A DNA stretch of 64,000 nt. Origin: Solenopsis invicta. Lineage: Eukaryota > Arthropoda > Insecta > Hymenoptera > Formicidae. The translations under genes were made by a program, and so were the position numbers. Positions 23,601 through 35,007 of this stretch are shown in pieces. The notes below the pieces were generated by a model that made no database searches, was not told where the DNA came from, and saw only the letters and a program-made list of their open reading frames with translations. Position 1 is the stretch's first letter. Each line of letters starts with the position of its first letter. The stretch spans positions 29,777,275-29,841,274 of the forward strand of contig NC_052664.1 in assembly GCF_016802725.1 (NCBI RefSeq), read 5' to 3'.

Positions 23601-26600
23601 GGGCAATTTCTCGAGATTTATATATGTAGCAATCCGGTCAAAAGAACAAGTCAACTTTCTAAATTTATAAAAACGTGCAAACGGAAGAAGCAATGGTATT
23701 CTCTTTGAAATAGAGTACCGTATAAAATTTAAAGTAATAAAACAGTTCTTGATTTTACCGATATCCAAGACAACAGTACAAGAAATCACAAATTCTTCTA
23801 GCCCAGCGATTTTATGAATTCATGCGGCATTGCTTGGTATCTGTGACTGGTATCTATAACGAGTACCAGTAATTTTCTTACGCGAGAAATAACGATAACC
23901 CTCGCGCTGCTGACTTTTATCGCGATATGGTAATTTCCCAAAGACGCGGCATACGTGTGTACCGTAGCGATCGCGCGAATAAGATATACCGTCGAGATAT
24001 CTGTATAATCCGAGGTATTAGTAAGCATCCTCGTGACACTAGCATATTCCGCCGGGCTACTCCATTTGCACCAGACCCCTATCCCTGCCAGCTCGATATA
24101 ATACCCCGGTAATTCTCCGGGGAAACGATTCTCCACGGATCCGTTGCGCCTCTCGCTAAAGAAGTCCTCCCCCATCTCCCGGCGCGATTCACATCGATTC
24201 ACACTCATAAAACAACGCGCGACTACATTTTGACAATTCTATTACGATTATTTCGTCGCGCCGACAGCTGCTGCACGCTCAACGATCGTCGCTCCCGTTC
24301 TATCGCGCAATAAAAAGCAGTGCCAAGTGATCGTGTAATTGCGCCTCGAACAGATATGATTTCTCGTTATTGAATAGTATATTATTTTATGGAGTAATAT
24401 TAAAAATGGAGCAATTTGAACAATATTTATGTCAAATTTATCAGGATAATAACAAGCCTTTTATTTTAATTAAAATGGAATTGATTACTAATTGTTTAAG
24501 ACTTAAACGTGTTACACAATGAATTTTTTTTTATTTTCTCGCTTTAAGTTTGACTCTAAAAGTCTATTGTTGAAATTGAAATCGTGACTTTTGAAATCCC
24601 ATGTATATAATGGGGACGGCGGAAGAAGAAAATTGTTTCATTAATATTATCGACCGAAATGTCCATAATGTTTACATAATGTTTTCTACGTTTGGCTGAT
24701 CAGGAAACGAAATATCTGCGTAATTGATCGCAATGCGTGTAAAAACTGTACGACCGGTACATTGTATCGTACAATAGCAGTATTATAATGTAAATATCAC
24801 GTATATTCATAGGCGGTGAATAAATGTATGTCTGGTCACACGACAAATATTGTACAAGACGTTTCAGTTACGGTCAAACATTCTGTGAGTCATTATTCTT
24901 TCAATATACAATACGTTTCAACAAATATTTTAAAAAATTTTATATTTAAAACGTTAGAAAATTGTACCTTAACAATACGTTATTCATATTATTTTATGTG
25001 TATGTATAATATTTGGAGAGAGAAATTATCAATCAGTGTAATTTAGTCCAAGCCTTTTAGACAATCGGCCTCTCTTGCATCGAAATAATTCACGTAAGAC
25101 CGTAGAACCGTTATTGTTACCGGCAACTACTACTGTTGCAATAAATACGCGAAAGATAGGTGATACTTTATCGTCAATGTACATTTCTCTTCGTTGGACA
25201 GGTAAGACTCGTCTACGTGAACAGAGGCTGATCGGATAAGGAATGCAGTATCCACGACAGCCGGAAAAGGTAGTACGGAACGGAAGGAGAAGAACTACTG
25301 GGGCCAGAACACATGTATGCCACCGTATATGGGAACGCATTGTGAGCGCAATCGCGTGCCACGTGAGCGGTACATATTGCCTTCACAACTGGTCCATTTA
25401 GGGATGTCGCCTTTCATATTGCCACGGTTTAAGCACTCACCTAACGATGGCTGCCCGGTTGCTCACTTTAGCCAAGTGATTTGGACCGTTCTACTAAGAA
25501 TCACACGTTCGCTGCAATATGTGCAGCAATAATTTTCCAATCAGTTGTTATAATTCGATATAATTAAAAAATATTTATTTTTCATTGATACTTTTAAATA
25601 TTTTATGTTATATCTGTATTGTCACTGTATCACATAAATCGTCAACATTAATATCAGTATCATAATTAATCCTTGAGCAGGACACATTAGAGAAATTGTG
25701 TGTATCGGCCTTAATCATAATCACGATGCAATGATTACTTTTCTATTAAATAATATCATGGATTGTTACTACTGAATATATTAATCAGTCAACAATTAAT
25801 TTCATGTATGTAATAAAATAATATCAAAAAATATTAAAATACGAGCGCTGTTCTCGTGTAATCTTCTGGCCCATGTGCGGATATTATACAACTTGACGAT
25901 GCGCGTACGCTATAGCGAACAGTTAAGGTTGTAGACTAAAGGATACGAAGGGGAATGCGGGAGGTAAGAGGCAAGAAGGAGATGGGGTTCGGGGGTGAGG
26001 AATTAGAGAAAGTTTTCGAGGGTTGTACTGACCCCTGTTCGCTCATTGTTAATATTTAGGGTAGCTCGGCGCCACGAACAATGCTGAATGTCCCCCAACG
26101 TGCAACGGGGAGTGTCTAACGTTAACCTGTTTCAGTTTTAGGCTGCGTACGCTCGCACGCGTACGTAGCGCAGCGTGTCTATTCTCGTACACATTCGAAT
26201 GAGCTCGCTCGCAGAATCCCCCGGGTTATGATTAATGGATCTGGCGCATATTAGCGCCCACTTGGTGCACCCTCGTTGAACTTCTCCGTTCACCATTTGC
26301 ATTTGCAATTTAATGATCCTCCCTAGAGGCTGATTGACTTCTGTAATCATGGAGACAGATTTCTCGCGCATAGTCTCGATTACTATCGCTCGCGCGCGAA
26401 TTCAGATTTTATTATATTGTCACTAACGTAAATTGCTAATACGCTGTGCCATAATGGCAGATTTTATAATTATATTAATAATCTTATAATATTTGCTTTA
26501 AATAATCTTTGTGAAAAATATATCGGATTTAAAAATCGGAGATGGAAAATAAATTTATAGGAAAAGATGGATGTATCGCGAGTCATAATAGAAATAAGTT

Positions 26601-27065
26601 TATGTAAAAGTATAAAAGTTTTGGACATGAATAGCGTATCGGGCACACTAGAAATTTGTTGCAACCGATGCAATTGACGACTACAGTAGTACAGTATAGC
26701 AACTATCGCTGGGTCAGCAGATGGACCGAACTGACCGATGCTTTCAAGGGGACAATAAAGCTCATACACATTGTATCCCACTCGAGTATCCCATTGTAGT
26801 CGTATGTGAATCCGTGTCGTGCCACGATCCAATAATTGTGATTTCACCCACGAACCATTTCGACGAATCACCAAAGGACCGTAACGAAAGCGAAGCAATA
26901 TTTTCTGCCTCTGAATCATGCACAGGGCATTTCCTGTGTGTACATATATCTAAACTTTTCAACATTTGATACCAAAGACAGAGAGCAAAGGAAAGAGGAA
27001 GACGGAGAGAAGAATAATTAGAAAAAGAAACCTAGTAGTCAGTTTATCTGTGACTTTTGCAAACT
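20641..27065. other. non-coding stretch with regulatory-looking islands
   Basis: No gene firmly supported. A GACGAACGAACG tetranucleotide run lies at 21661-21680. GC-balanced islands occur at 22.1-22.5, 22.6-23.4, 23.8-24.3, 25.05-25.5 and 26.0-26.4 kb. At 26470-26969 three frames on both strands are open and equally plausible, which argues that none is real. A strong minus-strand acceptor near 25938 (TTCGTATCCTTTAG) is followed by a 33-codon frame only. Confidence 0.4.
21073..21103 (+). other. potential G-quadruplex
   Basis: Four G tracts of 5, 3, 5 and 5 bases are separated by short loops (7, 4 and 1 bases) on the plus strand. This satisfies the usual intramolecular G-quadruplex pattern. 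Confidence 0.6.
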
Positions 27066-27208
27066 TTACTTCTCTCCGAGATTCAAACTCAGCAGTGCGC
27101 AGATCAAACTAGACGCGAACGCATAACCACCTGCTATCGCTGGATTGTGCCCGGACAACGTTAGAATGGTGTACTTGTCGGTGTTACCGTAAATACCAAG
27201 ACCACAGA
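27066..27208 (-). CDS. terminal exon of a small two-segment membrane protein
   Basis: The minus strand reads from a TTGTGTAG acceptor (27209-27210, behind the pyrimidine-rich CCTTCTCGTTGCATCCTTTC) through 46 codons to TAA at 27066-27068. Two leading bases complete the split codon left by the exon at 35008-35059. The joined 64-residue protein has a first hydrophobic stretch crossing the junction (IIMIILFVT then VCGLGIYG), a polar loop NTDKYTILTLSGHNP, a second hydrophobic segment (AIAGGYAFASSLICALLSL) and a short NLGEK tail. First codon positions favour purines (about 62%), as in real genes. The product is probably a small integral membrane protein. No family is recognised, and further exons between the two cannot be excluded. 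The same frame stays open upstream to about 27300, so an alternative acceptor near 27255 is possible. Confidence 0.42.
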
Positions 27209-30200
27209 CTACACAAGCCGAAAGGATGCAACGAGAAGGATGTACACGGAGGAGCTCGAACGAGGAAGTAAGAAAAGCACGGCTAATGGTCGAGCATTCG
27301 CAAAGTTAGCGTGCAACACCGCGTTTCGAGACACGCAAACCCGGGGCCAGGCCTCGTGGTGGGTAACAACCCACCATCGTGTGTCAGTCGGCTGATTGAC
27401 AAGTCGAAAGATTTGCCCGCGATTATTATGATTGTCCGTGTTTCGTATCGTTCGCTTACTAAAATTGCCGGTGGGTCGCCAGGAGGTCAGCGTTAATTAT
27501 AGTGGTACCGGTTAGGCAGGCGGACGGATATCTATCCGTTTATCGGATCACAACGAGTCGCTCCGCCGACCATGCCGGAGCGGCTCGAGAGATCGTTCGC
27601 TTCGTTCGACATCGCTATCGGGGCTAACGGATGAACAAAAGAGTAACACGCGAGGGAAACAAAGAGCGGTATGTATGTGTCTACAGCGTTTTCCTCCCGA
27701 TGGTTTCGCTATGCACTCAAAGGCGGATTTATACACGGATTCTTTCATCCGTCGATTGTACCTTTTATTGAGGTTTATTAAGCCTGCCTTTCTCTATAAC
27801 TGTGCCAAATCAATTACTCTGGTTTCCTTTTATTTCTCTTTCTTCTTTCTTTTGCTCTTTTCAGATATTTATATTACAAAATTATAGTCTTTTACTTTAA
27901 ATATCTATCACTCGTAACAATGGTAACGATAAAAGTTACTATTTATTTATTCGACGACACATCTTCGACTTGGAAGTTTCCAAGTTTCTTGGCAACGTTA
28001 GATAGCATCAAAACTCACTTTCCAAAATCTATTTCAAACACGCGAGAAATAACGAAGATTGGATCTACTCTTCCCGGAAGATACGCGCGACCGACCATGA
28101 AGTTAGAGCAGAACGACGCATCCTTTCTCTGTTAGCTCAATTAGATAATATCAAGCAAAATCTGCCGTTTCCCGAAATCCAACTCTCACACTGACTTCCG
28201 CTTGTTATCGTTAAGCTTAGCATTATTCTCAGTCGTGCTTGCACACGGCTACGCAATAATTACAAAACAAACTAAAACAATGTGCAACTGTAACATTATT
28301 TTTTTATCCTCACAGAAGAAAAATAGAATATGTAGAACGCGCTGTACTTCGTGATATATCATGGTGCTAATAGAATTTTAACTCTTATTTGCAGAGCTCC
28401 AATGAATAGTATTCGTAAATAAATTTTTTCTTAAAAATTTATGTGACTTTCATATATTTCAACATTTGAGTAAAAGTAATCTTAACGAGCATCTCAATTG
28501 TTAACGCAACATTGTTTGGTCAAATAATTTGATTAAATTTATAAATTTCAAGCAATGGTTAACATTTCATCGGCCAATACTAAACAATACTAAATCTATA
28601 ATGAATCAAGCAAACGAAAGTAAAAATCGATCTATCAACACATTGTTAAATTGTAAACTTTAATATTTCAGCGAGGATAAAATATTTGTACAACTTTACG
28701 GAACAATTAAATCGTTTCATTAATCATACAATGTACATTTATTTCTCAAGGCAATCAAACTGTATTTAAATAATTTATGACCTTGTGTAATTAGATTCCC
28801 TAGTCCATGTGCTAATTTGGAAAATCGCAGTATATGCGACAGATCGAATGAATGAATAGACAGAAACGAACGCGGCATGAACGAGCGGAAGAGTGCATCG
28901 CGGTCGGAGATGCAGTTAGGGTAGTGAATAGGAGAGAAGTAATTCTCCGGTATAATACTGCGTCAGCAGCAGTAGCAGCGGCAACAGCAACAGCGGCGGC
29001 GCAGCCGCCCGCCGTGGGTTTCCCGGGAGAACAGATACGTATGCTAATGCAACGCGATGCTCGTTATAATAATCTACAAGTCGAATGCGCACGGAACCTC
29101 GCTACACACTCTCTTGCAGGTTGCCGGTGACACTGTGCCGGCGCTATCTCGGGCGCGGGATCATGGCCAATGGGGGAGGGAAGGGAGAGGGTGTGAGAGC
29201 CCTACGTAAGCCGGTTATCTAAATACCGTAAATAACAACACCCACCCTCTCTTCTCTCTTCTCTCTTCTCCACCATTGTGGAGAAAAGGCCTGCGACCAT
29301 CTCTCTATGTATCATCCCTTTTCGCGCCTCCCTTGTCTCGTGACGCATCAACCCCTTTCGTACTCTCGGCCGAGCCTGTAACGCTTCGTCGCGTAAAGGA
29401 ATCTTACCCGAATGGCGTTACATCATGTTAGTACGAATGCATTATCGACGTTTCTAATTAATAGAGTCATCCTGTTTTCAAAACTATCATTAAAAATTTT
29501 GCAATTTGCAGTGCCGATAAAATTACTGAAGACTCTTTGTGAACTTTAATCGTAGTTTAAACGATTCTTTATCTCTTTCCGAAAGCAGAATCAAAGTAAA
29601 AGGTACAAGATAAATTGAATTACGGTCAAAGTAGTTGCTGATGGTACCAGACATGGAGGGATACGTTTCTTACAGCATACGCCGTAGTTGTGACAATTAA
29701 TAACTATCTCCGTCGGGTAGTTGCAACGTTTCGCTAGCATCGGAGTTGAACGGCTGTCAGAGGCACCAGCCAATAGACAAATGAATGCATCGTGACGAGC
29801 GGCATTTCCCGCTTAGTCTGTCGTGAAAACGGTTGGTGGGTTTCTCCCCTTTGAAGACCGATCGTTAGATGTTATCGTTAAAAACGTTATCGTCATCTCG
29901 TAAATAATCTTTAATCTCCGAACGCGCCGTGAAGCGCGCACCCCCCCGTTCTTGTCAACCCTAAAATGACGCTACCTCGTCGTTTATGGATGCGGCTACG
30001 CGAGAAGATGCTATCTCTGGATTATTTTCTGGATAGACGGATACATCTCCGGTCCGGCGTCGATATCCGCTTAACACGTGCGCGACGACGTTTGCATTAG
30101 TTCGCACGTACGTCGACGCGTTAACGCGACGTTTCTAACAAAAGCAAATATGAAACGAATGGTCACCCTTAGGTAAAATACATATCGATCCACCCTCTGA

Positions 30201-30487
30201 CGCCGTTTTCGGAATGTACGACATCGTTATCGAGGATTATCCTTTACGCGGCTCAACGATGCCGTTACTGCGAAGCGCTAAAAGCGAACGAGGAGAGTGA
30301 AGAAAAAAGACATTCGTACCGTACACGAGTGAAAAGGTACGCGCGTTATCTTTATATGCGCGGTACCAAACTTCTAATAAATACGTTGCTTTTATAGATA
30401 TTATATACTACAATTACATTAGCAAGTATCATAAAAATATTAAGTAATTGAATGTTCTCTCACCGATGAAATATAATAGTTATAATA
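27209..30487. other. proposed intron, non-coding
   Basis: It lies inside the intron proposed between 35008 and 27208 on the minus strand. On the plus strand a very strong acceptor (TTTTGCTCTTTTCAG, ending 27864) is followed by an 89-codon frame to 28135 and is discussed as a finding. 29.1-29.4 kb and 29.9-30.4 kb are GC-balanced with CT-rich tracts. 28.2-28.8 kb is AT-rich and empty. Confidence 0.4.
28963..29010 (+). repeat. interrupted CAG/GCA-GCG triplet repeat
   Basis: Triplets of CAG, GTAGCAGCG, ACAGCA and GCGGCG type. The plus frame 28852-29130 turns them into an alanine run. No start context or splice evidence makes that frame a gene. Confidence 0.7.
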
Positions 30488-30980
30488 GTCAAAGTTGGGT
30501 AGTAATTAATTAAAAAATTAAAAGTTAAATATAAAAGTTAAAAAACTAACAACTTTTAACTTAACTTGGTTAATTTTTAATAATTTAATTTTTAAATACG
30601 TTATTTTAAAAAAAAACTTCAACGTATTAATTTATTTTTTAAAGTTAAAAAATTATTTATATAAAAAAGAAAAAAATTATAAAGATAACAATTATAAAAA
30701 AATACATTTTCATATAAAAAACAGTTTTTCTTTGTTATTTTGTAAACTTAATGTACAAATAAAATATTAAATTTATTTAATGATTTATATTAATTGTTTT
30801 GAATAATGTAACTTTAAAAAATGTTGGCTTTCTAATTTAATTTAAATATTTTTTCAAAATTAACTTTTTATTTAACTTAATTTAATTTTAATGTAACTTC
30901 CAAGTGCGTTAGTTGTTTTGTTTATATAACTTTAAATGTAAATTAATTTCATAAGCAATTAACTTACCCAACCCTGATAA
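30488..30980. mobile_element. ~490-bp AT-rich MITE
   Basis: The left end carries TCAAAGTTGGGTA (30489-30501). The right end, as reverse complement, reads ATCAGGGTTGGGTAAGTTAA (to 30980). The interior is built of AAAAGTTAAA / TTTAACTTTT motifs in both orientations. It has no coding capacity. It abuts the left end of the large foldback element at 31008. A trace of the same termini appears at 34658-34675 on the far side. Confidence 0.5.
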
Positions 30981-31007
30981 AAATTCAATATAATATAGTA
31001 ATGTATA

Positions 31008-32026
31008 CGATATATTCAGTGAAAAAATATGGTTTCAGACATTAAAATGTCTAAAAGTTTTGCAAGATACAGATCTGAAAATAATTATGTTGGACGCTTA
31101 AATCGATTGCTTAAACCTTTTTGCAGCTAGCTGCTTATCGTACTCGAAAATCTTTCACAATTATTTTAATAATTCAACAAAATTATTTTCAAATCTGTAT
31201 CAAATCAAAATACATTTTTAAATACTTTAGTAAAACCATTCTTCCTTTTGTATGAATGATATTTCTGTGATTGATGGACTTTAATTACTTTATTATAAGC
31301 TTTATTAACAATTTTTTTAAATCTTATTCTGCAGGACAAACAAACTTGACTGTTTACCTTGTATCTATAAAATAATAAATATACAACTTGGAAAACATTT
31401 CTCTATCATAAGTTATTTTACACATATGCATACAAAATATTTATCAATAATTCCGCAAATAAAATAATATTAGATAGTTAATAAGAAAGACAAAAAAGAT
31501 ATTCTGCGACATTCGATACAACAAAACGAAAACGGCCTTTCATATGGATCTATGAAGTTGACACGACATTTGGTTAATATGAAAAGAATACATAGAGTTC
31601 CATTTCTTATAATTCTGAAGTTCCTTTTAAAAATGACAAAAAGTTCTGCAGTTTTTACCCCCCAAAAAATTAAAAATAAAAATGTGCTAATTTCGTGAAT
31701 CTAGTACGACACTTCCTTCTTTAAAATAAAAAAAACAATAAATATTAGTATATTTAACAAGAGTTCTAGTTAGTACTATAAGAATTCTATCGCTGATGGC
31801 AATCACAAAACAAAATTCACACGATTAACATTTTTTTTTTCTACTTACCGCAGTTCCAGCAACAGTTCTTGCCAGTTCTAATAGAGATCTATGCTACACA
31901 ATTATTTTTAAAAATAGTTCTGGCAATTGCATATTTTAAAATAATTTTTTAATACGAACCAGCATATTATCTCATATTAGGCAGCACGACACTTTCTGTT
32001 CAAGTGTCAAGCTGCCTAATATGAAA
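31008..32026. repeat. left arm of foldback element
   Basis: An imperfect inverted copy of the right arm. Its inner end (31975-32026) is itself a hairpin: CATATTAGGCAGC and a CACGACACTT stem pair with the complementary sequence across a short TCTGTTC loop. Confidence 0.65.
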
Positions 32027-32094
32027 ACATTTACCATTATAATTCAATATTAAAATATTGAACGGCATACATCGTTGAAATCCAGTGAAAAGGC

Positions 32095-32630
32095 GTAGTC
32101 CGATGACAATCCGTGAAATCCATGAAGCCCATGAAGTTCAATAAAATCCGGTAAAATTCGGTGAAATTTAATGAGCTCCAGCGTAGTCCATGAAGTCTGT
32201 GAAATCCGGTGAAGTTCGATCAAGTTTATAATAGTTCGTGTAATCTAGTGAAGTTAGATGACAATCCGTGAAAGCCACAAAGTTTGATCAAATTCAGCGT
32301 GGTCCATAAAGTTCGGTGAAATTTGATAAAATCCAGCGTAATTCATGAAGTCCAACGTAGTCCAATAAAATTTATAACAGTTATAATCTAGTAAAGTCCA
32401 ATGACAGTCCGTGAAGGCGACAAAATTCGATAAAGTCTGGTGAAATCCGATAAAGTCCAGCGTGGTTCATAAAGTCCGTAAATTTCGGTGAAATCTGATG
32501 AAGTTTGATGAAGTCCAACATAGTCCGATAAAGTCTAGCGTAGTCCATGAAATCTGTGAAATCCGATGAAATCCAATGAAGTCCGACGAAGTCCATGATA
32601 ATCTGTGGAGTGCGATGAAGTCTTGAAATC
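32095..32630. repeat. minisatellite 1: ~10-bp units with ~150-bp higher order
   Basis: It is built from degenerate units like TCCGATGAAG and TCCATGAAG. Landmark variants recur: GATGACAATCCGTGAA near 32101, 32257 and 32400, and TCCAGCGTAG(TCCATGAAG) near 32171, 32331, 32457 and 32525. This indicates later duplication of multi-unit blocks. The minus-strand frame 32381-32647 is a by-product of this array. Confidence 0.8.
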
Positions 32631-32635
32631 AGAAT

Positions 32636-32664
32636 TCCGGTGTACACCTATTTCTTGAGTGGTT
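32636..32664 (+). repeat. 29-bp direct repeat, copy 1
   Basis: TCCGGTGTACACCTATTT followed by an AGTGGT end. It recurs with about five differences at 33316-33344, so the two copies bracket minisatellite 2. Confidence 0.7.
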
Positions 32665-32756
32665 ATCCCATCAAATTAAATGTTAAAAGTTTCTTACAAA
32701 CAAAATGCTGGAAAATAAAAATGCTGAAAAGTAAAAATGCTGGAAAGTTTAGCCTG

Positions 32757-33312
32757 AAAAAATCCTGAAGTCGGAAGACCTAAAGCCGGAAGTCTTAAAA
32801 CCGGAAGTTCTAAAGGCATAAATTCTGAAGCCGAAAGTCCTAAAGTCGAAAGTCCTGAAACCGGAAGTCTTGAAGCCGGAAGTCCTGAAACCGGAAGTCC
32901 TGAAACCGGAAGTCCTGAGACCGGAAGTCCTAAAACCAAAAGTCTTGAAGCCAGAAATCCTGAAGCCGGAAATCTTGAAGTAGGAAATCCTAAAACCGGA
33001 AGTCCTAAAGTCGAAAGTCCTGAAGCCGGAAGTCCTAAAACCGGAAGTCCTGAAGCCGGAAGTCCTGAAGCTGGAAGTCCTAAAGCCGGAAGGTCTAAAA
33101 TCGAAAGTCCTAAAGTCGGAAATCTCAAAGCTAGAAGGCTTAAAGCCGGAAGTCCTAAAGCCGGAAATCCTAAAGTCGGAAATCTTCAAACCAAGTCTTG
33201 AAGCCGGAAGTCTTGAAACCGAAAGTCTTGAAGCCGGAAGTCTTAAAGTTGAAGGTCTTGAGCCGGAAGTTTTGAAGCAAGAAGCCTTGAAGTCAGAAGT
33301 CTTAAAGTCTTG
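32757..33312. repeat. minisatellite 2: ~37 copies of a 15-bp unit
   Basis: The consensus is CCGGAAGTCCTGAAG or CCGGAAGTCCTAAAG, with point variation and a few length shifts. Because the unit is a multiple of three with no stop on the minus strand, it creates overlapping open frames (32694-33128 and 32749-33189) with GFRTS or LPASG pentapeptides. These are not evidence for a protein. Confidence 0.9.
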
Positions 33313-33315
33313 TAG

Positions 33316-33344
33316 TCCGGTGTATACCTATTTTCCCAGTGGTA
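33316..33344 (+). repeat. 29-bp direct repeat, copy 2
   Basis: TCCGGTGTATACCTATTT followed by CCCAGTGGTA. It is the partner of 32636-32664 and marks the right edge of minisatellite 2. Confidence 0.7.
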
Positions 33345-33356
33345 CAGTTCGATAAA

Positions 33357-34600
33357 AAGTGTCGTGCTGCCTATTTATCACAGTGTCCAAGTATGGCGAT
33401 TCGTATATTAAAAAAAGTATTTTTAAAAATGTAATCGACAAAACTATTTTTAAAAATAATTGTATAGCGCAGAATTCTGCCAGAACTGGCGAGAACTGTC
33501 GCTGGAACTGCAATAAATAAACAGCACGATACTTTTTGTCCAAGTGTCGTGCTAGTTCGTATGTTAAAAAATTATTTTTAAAAATGCAATCGCCAGAATT
33601 ATTTTTAAAAATGATTGTGTAGCACAGAACTCTGCCAGAACTGACGAAAACTATCGCTGGAACTGCGATAAATAGCACGACCTTTTTATCCAAGTGTCGT
33701 GGTATGTTTAATGTTTTAGTGCAGAAAAATATTAATCGTGTGAATATTTTTTAAATTACAATACAATCATCGGTCAAACTCTAATAGTACTAACTGGAAC
33801 TTGTTAAATGTACCAATATTTATTATTTTCTTGTACTTTAGAAAAGGTGTCGTGCTAGATTCGCAAAGTTAGCACATTTTTTCATTTTTGTTTTTTTAGG
33901 ATAAAAATTGCAGAACTCTTCGTTATTTTTATAAGAAACTCCGGAATTATAAAAAATGCCATTGAAACTCTATGTATTTTTTAAATGTTATATAAATATA
34001 TTATATAATAGAACGTCGTGCCTACTTCACAGATTTGAAGGGTCGTTTTCATTTTGCTGTAACGCTGTAAATCAAAATATAGAAAATAAAAATATCTCTT
34101 TTGTCTCTCCTATTTTCTATCTAATATTATTCTATTTACAGAATTATAAATATTTTGTATACATATGTGTAAAATAACCCATGATATGATAGATAAATGT
34201 TTTTCCAGCCGTATATTTTATTTCGTAATTTTATAGATTTACAATAAACAATCAAGTTTGTTTGTCCTGCAGAATAAAATTTTAGAAAACCATTAATATA
34301 AAGCTTATAATAAAAAAATTAAAGTCCATCAATCCCAGAATTACACATATCATTCACACAAAAAGAATATTTGCTAAAGTATCTAAAAATTTAGTTTAAA
34401 ACAAATCTAAAAATAATTTCGTTGATTCATTAAAATAATTATAAAGGATATTCAAGTACGATGAGCAGTGCTGCAAAAAATTTTAACATTTTAGCAATCG
34501 GCTTGAGCGTCTAACATAATTATTTTCAGATCTGTATCTAGCTAAATTTTTAGACATTTTAACGTTTGAAACCATATTTTTTCAATGTGTAGGTATATCG
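33357..34600. repeat. right arm of foldback element with internal duplication
   Basis: It is the inverted counterpart of the left arm but carries a tandem duplication of about 150 bp: 33385-33537 and 33538-33687. Both copies contain CTGCCAGAACTG and a TCGCTGGAACTGC block, and the left arm has only one copy. GTGTCGTGCT recurs at about 33357, 33546, 33694 (variant) and 33847. Confidence 0.65.
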
Positions 34601-35007
34601 TGTATATATATATATTTTTTTTTTTTTTGTTATAATATATTGTATTAAATTGTTATCAAAGTTGGTACCAACTTTACAGATCCCCTTCAAATATGTTGAA
34701 AATGTTGCGCGATATTAGGCACATTTAAGTCAATCCGGTAAATCAGGAGGGTATAAACATCAGTATAATGTAAAAAAAGAGAAAAAGGGGATGTCACCTA
34801 CTGTCAATATCCCGACTGTGAACTTGCTATTTCACACCCTTATGTTGTCTCGTCGCTTTTTATTGGTATCTTAAACAAACCCGCAAATGTATCCACGCGT
34901 GATCGCACTGGCGCATGATGATACTTCATACGCTTTGCGAGATGTCGATAGTGAAGGTAAGATGATGCAGACTTGAATAAACAAATATACGATTGGCATA
35001 GACTTAC

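Larger units (their letters stand above)
31008..34600. mobile_element. 3.6-kb foldback element with internal minisatellites
   Basis: The sequence from 31008 inward is matched by the reverse complement of the sequence ending at 34600. Shared blocks near the ends include GAAAAAATATGGTTTC, GATACAGATCTGAAAATAAT, CTGCAGGACAAACAAACTTGA and TACACATATG. They extend over about 1 kb on the left (to ~32026) and 1.25 kb on the right (from ~33357). TGTATA lies directly outside both tips (31002-31007 and 34601-34606) and could be a target duplication, but AT-rich flanks and some inverted similarity beyond the tips weaken this. The centre holds two tandem arrays and no transposase frame. The layout of long inverted arms with tandem repeats resembles insect Foldback/Galileo-type elements. 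It sits in the proposed intron of the 35008/27208 gene. Confidence 0.65.

Noticed and set aside
26470..26969. Three plausible-looking frames on both strands
   Set aside because: All three overlap and look equally protein-like. None has splice or start context, so they illustrate chance openness.
28852..29130. Plus frame with an alanine run
   Set aside because: Driven by a CAG/GCG triplet repeat; no start context or splice support.
32694..33189. Two overlapping 144-146 codon minus frames with pentapeptide repeats
   Set aside because: Direct consequence of a 15-bp tandem repeat without stops inside a mobile element.
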